Position numbers and translations under genes: made by a program. Of a DNA stretch of 64,000 bases, positions 15,654-25,556 are shown in pieces; positions within the stretch are counted from its first letter, which is position 1, and each line of letters begins with the position of its first letter. The notes below the pieces were generated by a model. The model did not search any database. It saw nothing but the letters and a program-made list of their open reading frames with translations, and was not told the DNA's origin. The DNA lies in NCBI GenBank assembly GCA_963837485.1, contig CAWINP010000004.1, forward strand, positions 806,001 through 870,000. The letters run 5' to 3'. The DNA comes from Solirubrobacter sp963837485 (lineage in GTDB: Bacteria > Actinomycetota > Thermoleophilia > Solirubrobacterales > Solirubrobacteraceae).

Positions 15654-16610
15654 ATGTTCATTTCCCGCACCATCGTGGGCGCCGCGCTTGCCCTGGCCGC
15701 CGCGGCGCCCCCCGGCCGGGCCGCAGTCGACCGCGTGATCGCAACGACGGCGCGCCCGACTCCGCTGGCCGCCGGCGGCGGACACGTTCTCTACAGCGCG
15801 TGGGACGGCAGCAGCTATCGGCTGACCGACGCCGGTCATGGCGCGCTGCCGATCAACGGCTCCGCGCGCCCGTTCCACGCGGACATCGGACGCGGCTCGG
15901 ACGATCACGTCGTCGCCGTCTACCCGCGCTGCAAGGACGCCGATACCGGCTGCGATCTCTATCTGTACGACTTCGAGACCGCGCGCGAGCACGAGCTGCG
16001 CGCCGCGAACAGCTCGGGCAACGACGAGGTCGGCGGCGCGGTGTGGCGCGATCGGCTCGTCTTCTCCCGGATCTACACGCGCAAGGGGAAGCCCTCGAAG
16101 GGCGTCCTGTACGAGCGGTCGCTCTCGCATTCGCACCGGCGCTCCGACCGTCTCGCGACGGAGCGCGCGCACACGGTCGACGTACGCGGCACGCGCGTGC
16201 CGTTCGCCGACGTGCGCGAGTGGAGCCGCGAGCCCTGGCTGGCCTGGACCTCGCACGATGACGTGTCGCGCTTGACCCGCGTCCCCGGCAGCGGCGCCGC
16301 GGTCGACTTCCTCGACGCGATGAACCCGACCGCCTTCGGCGACTCGATCTACTGGTTGCTCGTGCGCGACGGGGAGTCCAACGTCAGCGTGCTGCACCGC
16401 TACAACCGCAGCCGGCACCGCGACGAGCGCGTCAAGATCCCGATCACCGGCGCGGCATCCGGGTTCGCCTGGGACGCCCACGACGCGTACTACGCGGTAC
16501 CCGCGCACCCGACGCCCGAGGGCTGCCTGCCGCAGCACGACTGCCCGACGGCGATCCACCGGGTGGGCGATCCGAGCTTCGAGAAGGCGCCGAAGATCGA
16601 GCTGCGCTGA
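15654..16610 (+). CDS. secreted beta-propeller-like protein of unknown function (318 aa)
   Basis: Signal peptide MFISRTIVGAALALAAAAPP with a likely cut after GRAA. The mature part has repeated strand-rich blocks (GHVLYSAWDGSSYRL, CDLYLYDFETAREHEL, GAVWRDRLVFSRIY, FGDSIYWLLVRDGE), suggesting a propeller of TolB/NHL-like blades. Cysteines in PRCKDADTGCDLY and GCLPQHDCPT could form disulphides. No catalytic motif seen. The gene stands alone between decayed genes. Confidence 0.65.
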   Translation: MFISRTIVGAALALAAAAPPGRAAVDRVIATTARPTPLAAGGGHVLYSAWDGSSYRLTDAGHGALPINGSARPFHADIGRGSDDHVVAVYPRCKDADTGCDLYLYDFETAREHELRAANSSGNDEVGGAVWRDRLVFSRIYTRKGKPSKGVLYERSLSHSHRRSDRLATERAHTVDVRGTRVPFADVREWSREPWLAWTSHDDVSRLTRVPGSGAAVDFLDAMNPTAFGDSIYWLLVRDGESNVSVLHRYNRSRHRDERVKIPITGAASGFAWDAHDAYYAVPAHPTPEGCLPQHDCPTAIHRVGDPSFEKAPKIELR

Positions 16611-16688
16611 GCGTCATCGCACAGACGTGAGCCGCACGGCCGCGGCGCCCGCGGGCAGAGGGTCGGCGAACGACCCCAGGAGGTCTCA

Positions 16689-17473
16689 CACGCCCGCGCC
16701 TCCGCACGCGCGAGCAGACGGTCGGCGAAGCAAGAGCCGGAGCGGTCGCTGTTGCGGCGGATCGCCGGCGGCGAACTCGGCTCGCTGCGGGTGATCGTCA
16801 TGCTCGCACTCATCTGGGCGATCTTCCAGATCGCCAACGACCGCTTCCTCAGCGCGATCAACCTGAGCAACCTGATGATCCAGATCACCGCCGCGGCGCA
16901 TCCGCCAGCGGCTCGGGTCTCCGCCGCTTCGTCATCGCGCGCCCGGGCGCGATCGCGGCGGCCGAGCTCGCAACCGTGTGGATCCTCGACCGCGACCGCG
17001 GCGTGCCGGTGGCCACGCTGATCCTCATCGGCACGGTCGCGATCGTCGCGTTCACCGCGGAGAGCACCTTGTTCGGCCGGCATGTGTACGCGGTCGGCGG
17101 CAACGCCGAGCCGGCAAGGCGGGCCGGGATCCACGTCACGCGCGTACGCATGCTGGTGTTCGTGCTTGCCTCGATGCTCGCCGCGGCCGGCGGCATCCTC
17201 GCCGCGTCGCGGCTGCTGGCGGTGAACCAATCGTCGGGCGGCGGCGATCTGCTGCTGCTCGCGGTCGCGGGCCCGGTGATCGCGGGCGTGAGCCTGTTCG
17301 GCGGTCGCGGCTCGGTGTGGGCCGCGCTGCTCGGCGCCCTGGTGATCGGCTCGATCTCCAACGGCATGGACCTGCTCGCGCTCGAGTCGTCGGTGAAGTT
17401 CATGATCACCGGTGCCGTGCTGCTGGCCGCCGTCGGCCTCGACGCCGCGACGCGACTGCGTTCGGGAACCTAG
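16689..17473 (+). pseudogene. XylH/RbsC-type sugar ABC permease, internal deletion and frameshift
   Basis: N-terminal part SLRVIVMLALIWAIFQIAND with RFLSAINLSNLMIQITA is the start of a sugar ABC permease. After about 16900 the homology continues in another frame from LRRFVIARPGAIAAAE through LFGRHVYAVGGNAEPARRAG and GGRGSVWAALLGALVIG. About 150-200 residues between are missing. No ATPase or binding protein gene is nearby. Its TAG stop (17471-17473) is the first triplet of a long palindrome. Confidence 0.72.
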
Positions 17474-17638
17474 TGTCGCGATTCGTAAGTTCGCTCGCAG
17501 ATTGCGGGATGCATCGTCGTGGCTGGCGTTCGCCGGCGACCTGGCTCGTACCGCGCGGACTTGCGAGGTCGCCGGCGGGCGCCAGGCGCGGCGAGGCGCC
17601 CGCAAGCTGCCTGCGAACTTCCGAATCGGGACACTCGG
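17471..17638. repeat. about 165-bp imperfect palindrome between convergent remnants
   Basis: The left arm starts TAGTGTCGCGATTCGTAAGT at 17471; the right arm read on the minus strand starts GAGTGTCCCGATTCGGAAGT. The arms are about 80 bp each, roughly three quarters identical, and meet near 17555. The element fits exactly between the stop of the sugar permease remnant and the end of the FAD-oxidoreductase remnant. It could be a bidirectional terminator, a REP/MITE-like element or a structured RNA. Confidence 0.7.
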
Positions 17639-18863
17639 CCGGCTCGACGTTCTGGTTGCGGCGCAGCGCATTGCCGGGGTCGTAGCGCGCCTTGAGCGCC
17701 GTCAGCCGGTCCCAGGCCGCGCCGTAGCATGCGCGTGCGCCATCGAGTCCCTCGTCCATCATGAAGTTCGCGTAGCAGCCGGGAACCGCATGCGGCCGGA
17801 GTGCGCTTGAGAACCCGCCGGCCCAAGCGCGCAGGCGCTCCTCGTGCCCGGGCTCCGGCGCCACGGCAGCGAACATCTGGGCGAAACGGGCGCCCGCTCA
17901 TACATCAGGCCCGCCGTGTGGCCATATGCGCCGAGCGTGGCCGCGCGATCGAAGGCCGACTGCAGCGCCAGGTGGAGCAGTTCGGCGACGCCGTCGAACA
18001 GCCATGCCTGCGCACGGAATGTGCTGAGCGCCTCGCGCGACCGCTCCGGCGAACACGTGTTGCACCAGATCAGCGCGCGCATGCCGGCCGCCCGTGCAGA
18101 GAGCGCGGAAACGGGTCGGCGGGCGGGACGCTGAGCACCGCGAAGAATGCGTACACGTCGTCCGGCTGCTCGGGCAGCCACGCGTCGAGCAGCCGCAGGA
18201 TCGGCTCCGCCTGGTCGAGCGCGAAGAACATCGGGCCGCCGGTGACGGCGGCCACCGGATGCAGTCGCAGCTGGAGCTCGGTGACGACGCCGAAGTTGCC
18301 GCCGCCGCCGCGGAGCGCCCACAGAAGGTAGGCGTCGCCGCCCTCGCCGTCGCGCGCGAGCTCGCCGTCAGGCAGCACGACGTCGGCGCCGATCAGGTTG
18401 TCGGCGGCGAGGCCGTGCGCGCGGTTGAGATAGCCGAGCCCGCCGCCGAGCGTGACCCCGCGACGCCGACGGTCGAGACCGTCGCCGACGGCGTGGCCAG
18501 TCCGACGGCCTGCGTGGCACGGTCCAGATCACCGGCCGTCACGCCGCCGCCCACGCGCGCCACGCGGCGATCGGGATCGACCTCGACGTGCCGCAGATCG
18601 CGCAGGTCGATCACCAGGCCGCCTTCGACCGTCGAGAATCCGGCGACGCTATGACCGCCCGCGCGAACGGCGATCTCCAGCCCCTCGTCCTTGGCGAAAC
18701 GCAGCGCAGTGCGGACGTCGGCCGCGTCGCGACAGCAAACGACCAGCGCGGGGCGCGCGGCCGCCGCCCGATTGTGAACCGCGCGTGCGGCGTCGTACTC
18801 CAGGTCGCCCGGGCCGATCGCGGTGCCGTGCAGCCGTGCATCGAGCGCCGCGGCCGGACGCAC
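17639..18863 (-). pseudogene. FAD-linked (PCMH/BBE) oxidoreductase with three frameshifts
   Basis: Segments of a berberine-bridge-type flavoprotein appear in order but in changing frames. FAD-binding start: GDLEYDAARAVHNRAAAARP, EIAVRAGGHSVAGFSTVEGG and PSATVSTVGVAG. After a break near 18458 the next segment is ALRGGGGNFGVVTELQLRLH. After a break near 18080 it is ALIWCNTCSPERSREALS. After a break near 17890 the BBE end follows: CYGAAWDRLTALKARYDPGN and RRNQNVEP. The original stop appears mutated from TAG to GAG at the palindrome boundary. Not functional unless the breaks are sequencing errors. Confidence 0.75.
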
Positions 18864-18876
18864 GACGCTCCTGGGT

Positions 18877-19300
18877 CGCCCGAATCATGGGCGCGCAGCA
18901 GCATGATCCATCCTGCGAGCGGCGCGAGATCAGCCTCGGCGACGATTCGCGCGGCGCGGGACAGCCAGCCGCGCGACGCGGACGTATTGCCGAGACTGAC
19001 GCGATACAGGAAGTAGAGAGAGATCGCGGCCAGGGCGCTCTGGGCCGGGTCCGGACGGCGGCGGTACGCGGCGTACGCGCGCTCCTGGTAACCAATCGCG
19101 GACTCGGTCTCACCGAGCCACCAGAGCGCATCCCCCAGACCGGCGAGCGCTTCCGGGTAGGGCTCGTGCTCGACCAGCGCCTCGAACGCCTCGCGCGCGT
19201 CGTCCCACGCGCCGGCAGCGAGGGCGGCGCGGCCGGTGCCGAGGAGCTCGGCCGCCGGCGCGGCGCATGCCGCAGGAACGGTTGTGCGCGAGCCGGTCAC
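18877..19300 (-). pseudogene. LuxR/TPR-type regulator, N-terminal remnant
   Basis: ELLGTGRAALAAGAWDDARE, ALAGLGDALWWLGETESAIG and ISLYFLYRVSLGN match the TPR-like N-terminus found in one group of actinobacterial LuxR regulators. Homology stops near 18880 (LLRAHDSGDPG), where sequence of the FAD-oxidoreductase remnant begins. The helix-turn-helix part is gone. It looks like a deletion joining two genes. Confidence 0.55.
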
Positions 19301-19371
19301 GGGTCGTGTGGCACGAGCGTATGCCGCGCCGCGCGTACTCCTGAAACCGGCGTGTTGGCCGGCGCACCGGG

Positions 19372-19527
19372 TTAGCCGCCGGCCAGCACGACGATCGTCA
19401 ACAGCGCGAGCAGACCCAGCAGCGGAACGGCGAGCAGCCGCCAGGACGCGGCTTCGGGGCGGTACGCGCCCGCCGGCGAACTGCGCTCGCGGCCGGTCGC
19501 GGGCCGGCGATCGGACATCGTTGTCAT
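19372..19527 (-). CDS. small single-pass membrane protein (51 aa)
   Basis: MTTMSDRRPATGRERSSPAG, an arginine-rich cytoplasmic-type N-terminus, then a hydrophobic C-terminal helix (LLAVPLLGLLALLTIVVLAG). TAA stop at 19374-19372. Too short for family assignment; the charge layout and codon use support a real gene. Confidence 0.5.
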   Translation of the reverse strand: MTTMSDRRPATGRERSSPAGAYRPEAASWRLLAVPLLGLLALLTIVVLAGG

Positions 19528-19577
19528 GGTCGCCGTCTACCCGCGTGCTTCAGAGCGCGACGGCCGTCCCGTAAGCC

Positions 19578-19618
19578 GGCGAACCGGCCGGCGGCGACAC
19601 GAAGCCGCACGGGGTAGG
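19578..19618 (+). promoter_or_regulatory. GGCGAACC-N26-GGGTAGG promoter-like element
   Basis: GGCGAACC at 19578-19585 and GGGTAGG at 19612-19618 with exactly 26 bases between, eleven bases before the M23 peptidase ATG. Shared spacing with four other genes suggests a common promoter type giving leaderless or nearly leaderless mRNA. Confidence 0.5.
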
Positions 19619-19628
19619 GCATTCCGCG

Positions 19629-20420
19629 ATGGGCATCTTCAGCTTCGGACGCATTCGCGTCGCGCTCGCCCTCGCGGGCGCGGTCGTGCTGTTGCTCGGC
19701 ATCTTCACGTCACTGCTGCCCGGGTGGGTGGCGGTCCTGGTGTTCGCCGTCGCGTTGGCGCCATATCTCCGGCTCGCGGGGCCGCGTGACCGTGCGCCGG
19801 TTCCGGTGGCGGTGCCGGTCACCGGCCGCTGGCGAGCACTCAATAGCCCAGCCACGCGGGTCCCCAGCCACGGGCTGCACGCCTACGGCCAGACGTTCGC
19901 GATCGATCTCGTGCACGAACCCGCACCGGGGACGCGCGGCTCAGGCGTGTGGTGGCCGCCGGCACGGCGGCCGGAGACGTTCCCCGGCTTCGGCGCAGAA
20001 GTGCGCGCGCCGGCGGACGGCGTCGTCGTCGCGGTACACGACCGCGAGCGCGATCACTGGAGCCGCACGGGCTGGCTCGCGCTTCCATACCTGCTGGTGG
20101 AGAGCGCGGCGCGTGAGCTGACGGGCCCCGCGCGGATACTCGGCAACCACGTCGTGCTCGACCTCGGCGGCGGCGTCTATGCCGCGCTCGCACACCTGCA
20201 GCGCCGCTCGGCGCGCGTGCGGCCGGGCGATGTCGTGCGCGCCGGCGCGGTGGTCGCCTGCTGCGGGAACTCGGGGAACTCGAGCGAGCCGCATCTCCAT
20301 GTGCAGCTCATGGACCACCCGCGCGCGGTGCTCGCCGACGGAATCCCGTTCACGTTCGCCGGAGCCGGCCTGCCGCGCAACGGCGAGGTGCTCGTGGCGC
20401 GCGGCAATGGACAACCGTGA
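19629..20420 (+). CDS. membrane-anchored M23-type peptidase (263 aa)
   Basis: Two N-terminal membrane helices (about residues 8-48), then a LytM/M23 domain. The expected metal-site blocks are visible: HGLHAYGQTFAIDLV, GNHVVLDLGGGVYAALAHLQ, V-rich GDVVRAGAVVACCGNSGNSS and the final EPHLHVQLM. The HLH motif and upstream His/Asp support zinc endopeptidase activity on peptidoglycan cross-links. Its stop overlaps the next gene's ATG by 14 bases. Confidence 0.82.
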   Translation: MGIFSFGRIRVALALAGAVVLLLGIFTSLLPGWVAVLVFAVALAPYLRLAGPRDRAPVPVAVPVTGRWRALNSPATRVPSHGLHAYGQTFAIDLVHEPAPGTRGSGVWWPPARRPETFPGFGAEVRAPADGVVVAVHDRERDHWSRTGWLALPYLLVESAARELTGPARILGNHVVLDLGGGVYAALAHLQRRSARVRPGDVVRAGAVVACCGNSGNSSEPHLHVQLMDHPRAVLADGIPFTFAGAGLPRNGEVLVARGNGQP

Positions 20421-21084
20421 CATCCCCGCCGCGCGTGCCGCGGTCGTGCTGCGGCCGCTGGGCACGCCGCTGCCGCTGGGCCTGACCGGCCTCGCGATCG
20501 CGAGCCTGGTCTTCAGCGGCGTCGACCTCGGCTGGATTGCCGTCGACCAAGGTCACGACGCTGCCGAGGCCGTGCTGGTCGGCGCGTTGCCGCTGCAGAC
20601 GCTCGCCTGCCTGTTCGCGTTTCCCGCTCGCGACGGGCCGACCGCCGCCTCCAATGCGCTGCTGGCGGCGACGTGGGGGGCGTATTGCGTCGTGCGGCTC
20701 GGCTCGACAGAGGGCGCGACGTCGCCCGCGCTGGGGCTGCAGCTGATCGTCGCGGGCTCGCTCCTGATCGGCATGGCCGTCGCCCAGGGGCTCGGCAAGC
20801 CGCTCATCGGCGCGGCAGTCGCCCTCGCCGGCGGACGCTTTATCGTGACCGGAGTGCACGAGCTGACCGGCGGCACCGGCTGGCAGAATGCTGCGGGAGC
20901 GGTCGGGCTGGCGGTTGCGGCCCTCGCGGCGTACGCGGTCGTCGCGCACGAGCTCGAGGACGCACGCGACCGTGAGGTGCTCCCGACGTTCCGCCGCGGA
21001 CGCGGCCGCCGCGCGCTCGAGGCAGACGAGGCGTCTCAGCTCGACGGCGTCGAGCACGAGGCCGGCGTGCGCGGCCAGCTCTGA
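20407..21084 (+). CDS. polytopic membrane protein, YaaH/GPR1-like (225 aa)
   Basis: About six hydrophobic segments. PLGTPLPLGLTGLAIASLVF resembles the conserved start of GPR1/FUN34/YaaH proteins, known for acetate or succinate transport, but the full signature is weak. Starts inside the end of the M23 gene, suggesting coupling. A charged tail of about 40 residues follows the last helix. The convergent FG-GAP remnant ends one base beyond its stop. Confidence 0.55.
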   Translation: MDNRDIPAARAAVVLRPLGTPLPLGLTGLAIASLVFSGVDLGWIAVDQGHDAAEAVLVGALPLQTLACLFAFPARDGPTAASNALLAATWGAYCVVRLGSTEGATSPALGLQLIVAGSLLIGMAVAQGLGKPLIGAAVALAGGRFIVTGVHELTGGTGWQNAAGAVGLAVAALAAYAVVAHELEDARDREVLPTFRRGRGRRALEADEASQLDGVEHEAGVRGQL

Positions 21085-21085
21085 C

Positions 21086-22347
21086 TCAGGGCGCCAGCGC
21101 GACTCCGAATGCGTCCTCGCCAACCGCGCCGCGGATGCCCCGCGTTCCCCGCGTCCACAGCTGCTCGCCACTGATCCGAAGTCCCGCGCGCGACCCGTAG
21201 AACACGCTGACCGCGCCGGCGCCGGTGTGGCCCTGGACGCTGTCGTGGCGGGCGCCTGCGGCGAGGTCGGCGGTACCGTCTCCGTCGAAGTCGGCGAGCG
21301 CGAGTGCCGTGCCGAACGCGTCGCCCGTGTCGAGCCGCGTGTTCAGGGTCAGCTCACGATCCCCGGCCGCGCGCAGACCCGCCTGCGAACCGGCGAGCAG
21401 GCTCACGGTACCCGCGTCAGCCCGCTCAGCAACGTCATCGAACGGGACCCCGACAGCCAGCTCGTCGCGCCTGTCCACGTCGACGTCACCGGCCGCGAGC
21501 GCGCTGCCGAAGCGATCGCCGGTGGCCGGGCGATCCTTGACCCCGGGCGACGCGCGCGACCACAGCTGGTTCCCCGGCGCGCGCAAGCCGGCGCCGGCGG
21601 TGCGCGCCGCGCCGACACCCTCGAGCGGGACGCCGATGGCCAGGTCTCCCGCGCCGTCACCGTCGAAGTCGCCGATCGCGAGCGCGCTGCCGAACGCGTC
21701 GCCGCGCTCCGGCGTGCCCGCGATCCCGAGCGCTTCCTGGCTCCACAGCTGATCGCCACGGCCGAGGCCCCCGTGTCGCCGTCGAAGTCTCCGGCCGCGA
21801 GGGCCTGGCCGAACGTGTCGCCCGACTCGGCTCGGCCCTGAATGCCAGGCGTATCCTCCGACCAGCGCTGGGCGCCGTGAGCCGAGAGGCCGCTGCGGCG
21901 TCCGTACAGGACCGTCACGGTGCCGGCCAGCATCCGATTCGCTCGAACGCCGCCGGCGATTGCCGAAATTCCTTCTCCCGGCGACCCGATGGCGAGGTCG
22001 GCGCCGCCGTCGCCGTCGAAGTCGCCGGCGGCGAGTGCTCCGCCGAAACGGTCGCCCTCGCCGGCGCCGCCCGGGACCCCCGGAGCGTCTTGCGTCCATT
22101 CCTGATTCCCGGCGGCGTGGAGGCCCCGCGCGGACCCGTAGATCACGTTGACCGCTCCCGCCCAGTTGAGGCCGGAGACCGAGTCCTGGGGCGCGCCAAC
22201 CGCGAGATCGGCATGCCCGTCGCCATCGAAGTCGCCGCGGACGGCACACAGAGCGGAGGCGGGTGCGAGGAGGCTCGCGGTGGCGGCCACGACGGCGCAG
22301 CTTCGAGCCCGGTACGCGGCGACTCGCTGGCATCGGCTGTCTCGCAT
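21086..22347 (-). pseudogene. FG-GAP repeat secreted protein with internal deletions and frameshift
   Basis: Paralog of the intact FG-GAP protein at 56435-58018. It begins MRDSRCQRVAAYRARSCAVV with a signal peptide and FG-GAP blades such as GDFDGDGHADLAVGAPQDSV. At about 21770 a blade is cut after AAGDFDGD and continues in another frame at GLGRGDQLWSQE; part of one repeat is missing. A later blade lacks about nine residues in frame (between AARTAGA and GLRAPGNQLW). The C-terminal blades remain readable to DAFGVALAP. Confidence 0.72.
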
Positions 22348-22616
22348 GAGCGCGGGGAGGCCATCGCCGGCCGCCGCAGCTCCTCGCGGCGACCGGCGAG
22401 GCGTCTTCCCTGAGCCGGCGAGCGTGGATGGGATCTATCTGACGCGCCGGACCGAGGGTCGGGGGGCCCGGTGGTTCGTGGGGGCCGCTCTAGCCAGCGT
22501 CGTCCCAGAGGATCGCGCTTCTTGCCGCGTCCGGCCATGGCGGTTGACGACCATTGCGGGCCCAATAAGCCCACCAATCGCGGCCGCCGCCGGACCTCAG
22601 TAGCCAGACTCGTGGC

Positions 22617-23090
22617 ATGCCCAACCGTGCTGTCAAGTGGCTTCTCCGTCTGCTGGCGATCTTGTACGGGGCGAACGCCGGCTGGATCCTGGCCACCGCT
22701 TTCTCTGCCTCACGCATCGCGGCCGCCGCACCGGACGCCGCTACCAGACTGTCCACGAAGTGCTGGCGTGGCGAGCGACGACGCGTGAGGCCGTGGTGGT
22801 CTCGGGCTTCGGCCGCTGCGCGAACTGGTACCGCAATGTCCTCAGCGGCGGCGCCGTCGGAGTCGAGATCGCGCGCGAGTGTTGGCTCCGCAGGCCCGTG
22901 CCCTCGCGCCGGCCGTGGAGGTGCTGGCGGACTACGAACGGCGCAACCGGCTGCTCGTGCCCGTGGTGCGGCGCCTGCTGTCACGCCTTGCCCGTGTCGA
23001 GTACGACGGCTCTCACGCAGCCAGGCTGGCGGTCGTCGACGCGCTGCCGATGGTGGCGTTCCGCCCTCACGGCGGGTCGCGAGCTCCGGC
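22617..23090 (+). pseudogene. DDN/nitroreductase-type deazaflavin oxidoreductase, two frameshifts
   Basis: The protein can be reassembled from three frames: MPNRAVKWLLRLLAILYGAN and AGWIL; then GHRFLCLTHRGRRTGRRYQT, VSGFGRCANWYRNVLSGG and VGVEIA; then VLADYERRNRLLVPVVRRLL and VDALPMVAFRPHG. This is the pattern of F420-dependent DDN-family (DUF385) proteins. The breaks lie near 22690 and 22885. Either a recent pseudogene or two one-base sequencing errors. Confidence 0.7.
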
Positions 23091-23186
23091 GCGCGCCTCG
23101 ATGGAGCGCGGCGACCATCTCGCCCCGCGCGCGTCCACCATTCGCGCGAAGAGCCCGTCGAGGCGCGATATACATCGGAGGTCCTG

Positions 23187-23648
23187 ATGACGGACAACGA
23201 CCGAGCATTCGTGGAGACGCAAGCGCCGGTGCCCACCGCCCGGGCGTTCGAGGTCTTCGTTGAGGATCTAGCGACGTGGTGGCCGGCGGAGTTCACGTGG
23301 TCGCAGCGGTCGTTGGAGTGGATCGGGATCGACCCGCGTGAGGGCGGGCTCTGCACCGAGCTCGGACCGGGCGGTTTCCGGATCGATTGGGGGCGCGTGC
23401 TCGTATGGCATCCGCCGGACCGGCTGGCGTTCACGTGGCAGATCGGCCCGACCCGCGTGCCCGAGCCCGACCCCGCGAAGTCGAGCCTGGTCGACGTGCG
23501 CTTCGAGGCCGCGGGCCGAGCAACTGACGTGCAGCTCTCGCACATGGGCTTCGAGCGCCATGGCGAGGGGGCGCACGAGTACCGCGACGCGATGCGCGAC
23601 CAGGGCTGGCCGTACATCCTCGAGCGGTACGTCGCGGCCTTCGATTGA
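23187..23648 (+). CDS. SRPBCC/AHSA1-like protein (153 aa)
   Basis: MTDNDRAFVETQAPVPTARA then FEVFVEDLATWWPAEFTW, RVLVWHPPDRLAFTWQIGP and a C-terminal DQGWPYILERYVAAF: the AHSA1/START-like fold. Start ATG 23187 has a good ribosome site (GGAGG, four-base spacer). Ligand unknown. Confidence 0.82.
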   Translation: MTDNDRAFVETQAPVPTARAFEVFVEDLATWWPAEFTWSQRSLEWIGIDPREGGLCTELGPGGFRIDWGRVLVWHPPDRLAFTWQIGPTRVPEPDPAKSSLVDVRFEAAGRATDVQLSHMGFERHGEGAHEYRDAMRDQGWPYILERYVAAFD

Positions 23649-23724
23649 ATCCGGCGCGGTTCGCCGGCCGACCGGTCCCTTGCGACATGGCGGCGCGCCT
23701 CACTACGGTCGCGCTCGTCGAGCA

Positions 23725-24531
23725 CGGGAGGACCGATCGAGATCGGCGGAGCGTTGAGGATCAGCGACTCGACGATCGCGGGAAACGCGGCGGCCGCATG
23801 CGCGTCGAGCTCCACCGGGTCACCGTCGCACGCAACGCGACCGGCCGGCTCGGCGGCGGGATCTACTCCGGGGCCGACGGAGGCAGCGTCGCGGCGACGG
23901 GGGTGATCGTCGCCGCCAATACGTCACCGGCATCCGTCACTCGCGCCGACATCCCGTCCGACTGCGCGGGACCGGTCGACGGCGACGGCACGAACCTCGA
24001 GAGTGCCGGCGACTGTGGGTTCGCCACGGAGGCCGACCCGCAACTGAGCACGGAATTGCAGCCGCTCGGAACCGAGACCGCGGTGCTCGCGATCGCGGCG
24101 ACCAGCCCCGCGATCGGGCTCGCGCGTGAAGGCTGCCGCGGCACCGACCAGCGCGACGTGCCGCGTCCGCGGGGCCCAGGATGCGACGCGGCGTGTTCAA
24201 GGTCACGCAGCGCGGCTCGTACACCGAGCTCAGGCTCGGCGGTCCGCCCATCGTGTGCTCGAGCCGCGCCTCCGCGAGCGCAAGCTCCAAACGCAGGAAG
24301 CACAAGCACACGACGCGGCGGCTATGGGGCCGCGGCTCCGGGCGCTTCCGCACGCGAGGGCGGTACAGCGCCGCGACGGTCCGCGGCACGACCTGGCTTG
24401 TCCAGGACTCGTGCGCCGGAACGCTCACGAGGGTTCTCCGAGGCGTCGTGGCGGTGCGTGACCGCGTGCGTCACCGCACGCTGCTGCTGCGGGCACACAA
24501 GCGCTACCTGGCCCGCCCGCAGCGCCGCTGA
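23725..24531 (+). pseudogene. secreted parallel beta-helix protein, fragments
   Basis: Broken pieces of a right-handed beta-helix (choice-of-anchor Q type) protein. EIGGALRISDSTIAGNAAAA is in one frame, followed by TVARNATGRLGGGIYSG, VIVAANTSP, DCAGPVDGDGTNLESAGDCG and REGCRGTDQRDVPRPRGPGC in another. The C-terminal domain (FKVTQRGSYTELRLGG, FRTRGRYSAATVRGTTWLV, GTLTRVLRGVVAVRD) is in the third frame and ends at 24531. Most repeats are missing. Confidence 0.6.
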
Positions 24532-24554
24532 GCGGAGCACCGCGGAAGCGCAGG

Positions 24555-25399
24555 TCAGCAGACGACCTGAACGTGAACCGCGTAGGGAACGGCGTCCGCG
24601 TTGAACTCGGTGACGTCGGCGTGCGTCTTGTCGGCGTTGACGGCGGCAACCACCGTCGGTGGATTGGTCGCGGCGTTCGACGGCACCTCGGCGGGCGTCG
24701 CGGTGACGGCGCACTTGCTGATGTCGCCGCCGAAGGGAACCGACACGACCTGGTTGCCGCCGGCGGCGGTGACCGTGGCCTTGCCGTTCGCGGGCACGCC
24801 GCGGTTGGCCGGGATGGTCCCGTCGGCCGCGACCTGCGCGAACAGCAGGCTGCCCTTGGGCACGAAATCGTCCTTCTTCGCGCCGTCGAGCATCTCGGCG
24901 TTGAGGTTCTTGACCAGCCCGGTGCCGTTGGTCACGAACGGCGGCTTGGCGACCGCCTTGTTGATATCCAGGCCGAAGCGGAGCTGGCCGATCGTGGCCG
25001 CGGTGCCGGTCGCCTGGAAGCGGAACGCGTCGCCGTTGCTGAGGTTGTTCGCGGCGACGCAGGACTCGGTGCCGGCCTTCGCACGGCAGCCGTAAATCGC
25101 GCCGCCGCCGGTATCGCTCTTGTTGGACTGGCGTGTGACGTACCCGCCGGTACCGGCCGCGAAGCCGCCTGGTTCTGGGCGATCTCCCCGATGATCTGCG
25201 TTTCGTTGGTGTAACCGGACGACGCATTGGCGCTCGGGTTGCGCGCGCCGCCGTCTACCGGATTGCGATCGGCGGCCAGCGCGACCGGCGCTGCCAGCAC
25301 GCCGATCACCGCTGAGGCGATCACGACATGCCGGGCGCGGCGTCCACGCCGCGCCCACTCGCGCGCGGCGCGGGCGAGCTTTAGAAGCGAATCGGACAT
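24555..25399 (-). pseudogene. secreted protein of unknown function, one frameshift
   Basis: MSDSLLKLARAAREWARRGR with signal helix VVIASAVIGVLAAPVALAA, then SGYTNETQIIGEIAQNQ. Near 25170 the frame changes; the rest (GYVTRQSNKSDTGGGAIYGC, LSNGDAFRFQATGTAA, GIPANRG-like turns and the end AVPYAVHVQVVC) is continuous. One missing base explains the break. It may be a functional gene with a sequencing error, or an early pseudogene. Function unknown. Confidence 0.6.
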
Positions 25400-25508
25400 G
25401 ACTTCGTTCCGTTCTCTCGAACGAGAACTCGCTACTTGCGACGCATCAACACGGGCGTCGTTGCACTGGCCCGTTCGACGGCCTACGTGGCGACCAGTCG
25501 CGTAAGGC

Positions 25509-25547
25509 GGATTACGCCGCGCCGTTGCCGCCGGCACCGAGGGGTAG
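25509..25547 (+). promoter_or_regulatory. GGATTACG-N25-GGGTAG promoter-like element
   Basis: GGATTACG at 25509-25516 and GGGTAGT at 25542-25548; nine bases then separate it from the GTG start of the DUF4396 gene. Confidence 0.5.
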
Positions 25548-25556
25548 TCGTCGCGC

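Noticed and set aside
21086..22347. Tandem repeats suggesting a CRISPR array
   Set aside because: The repeats are coding FG-GAP blades of about 180 bp with DFDGDG loops, not short identical repeats with unique spacers.
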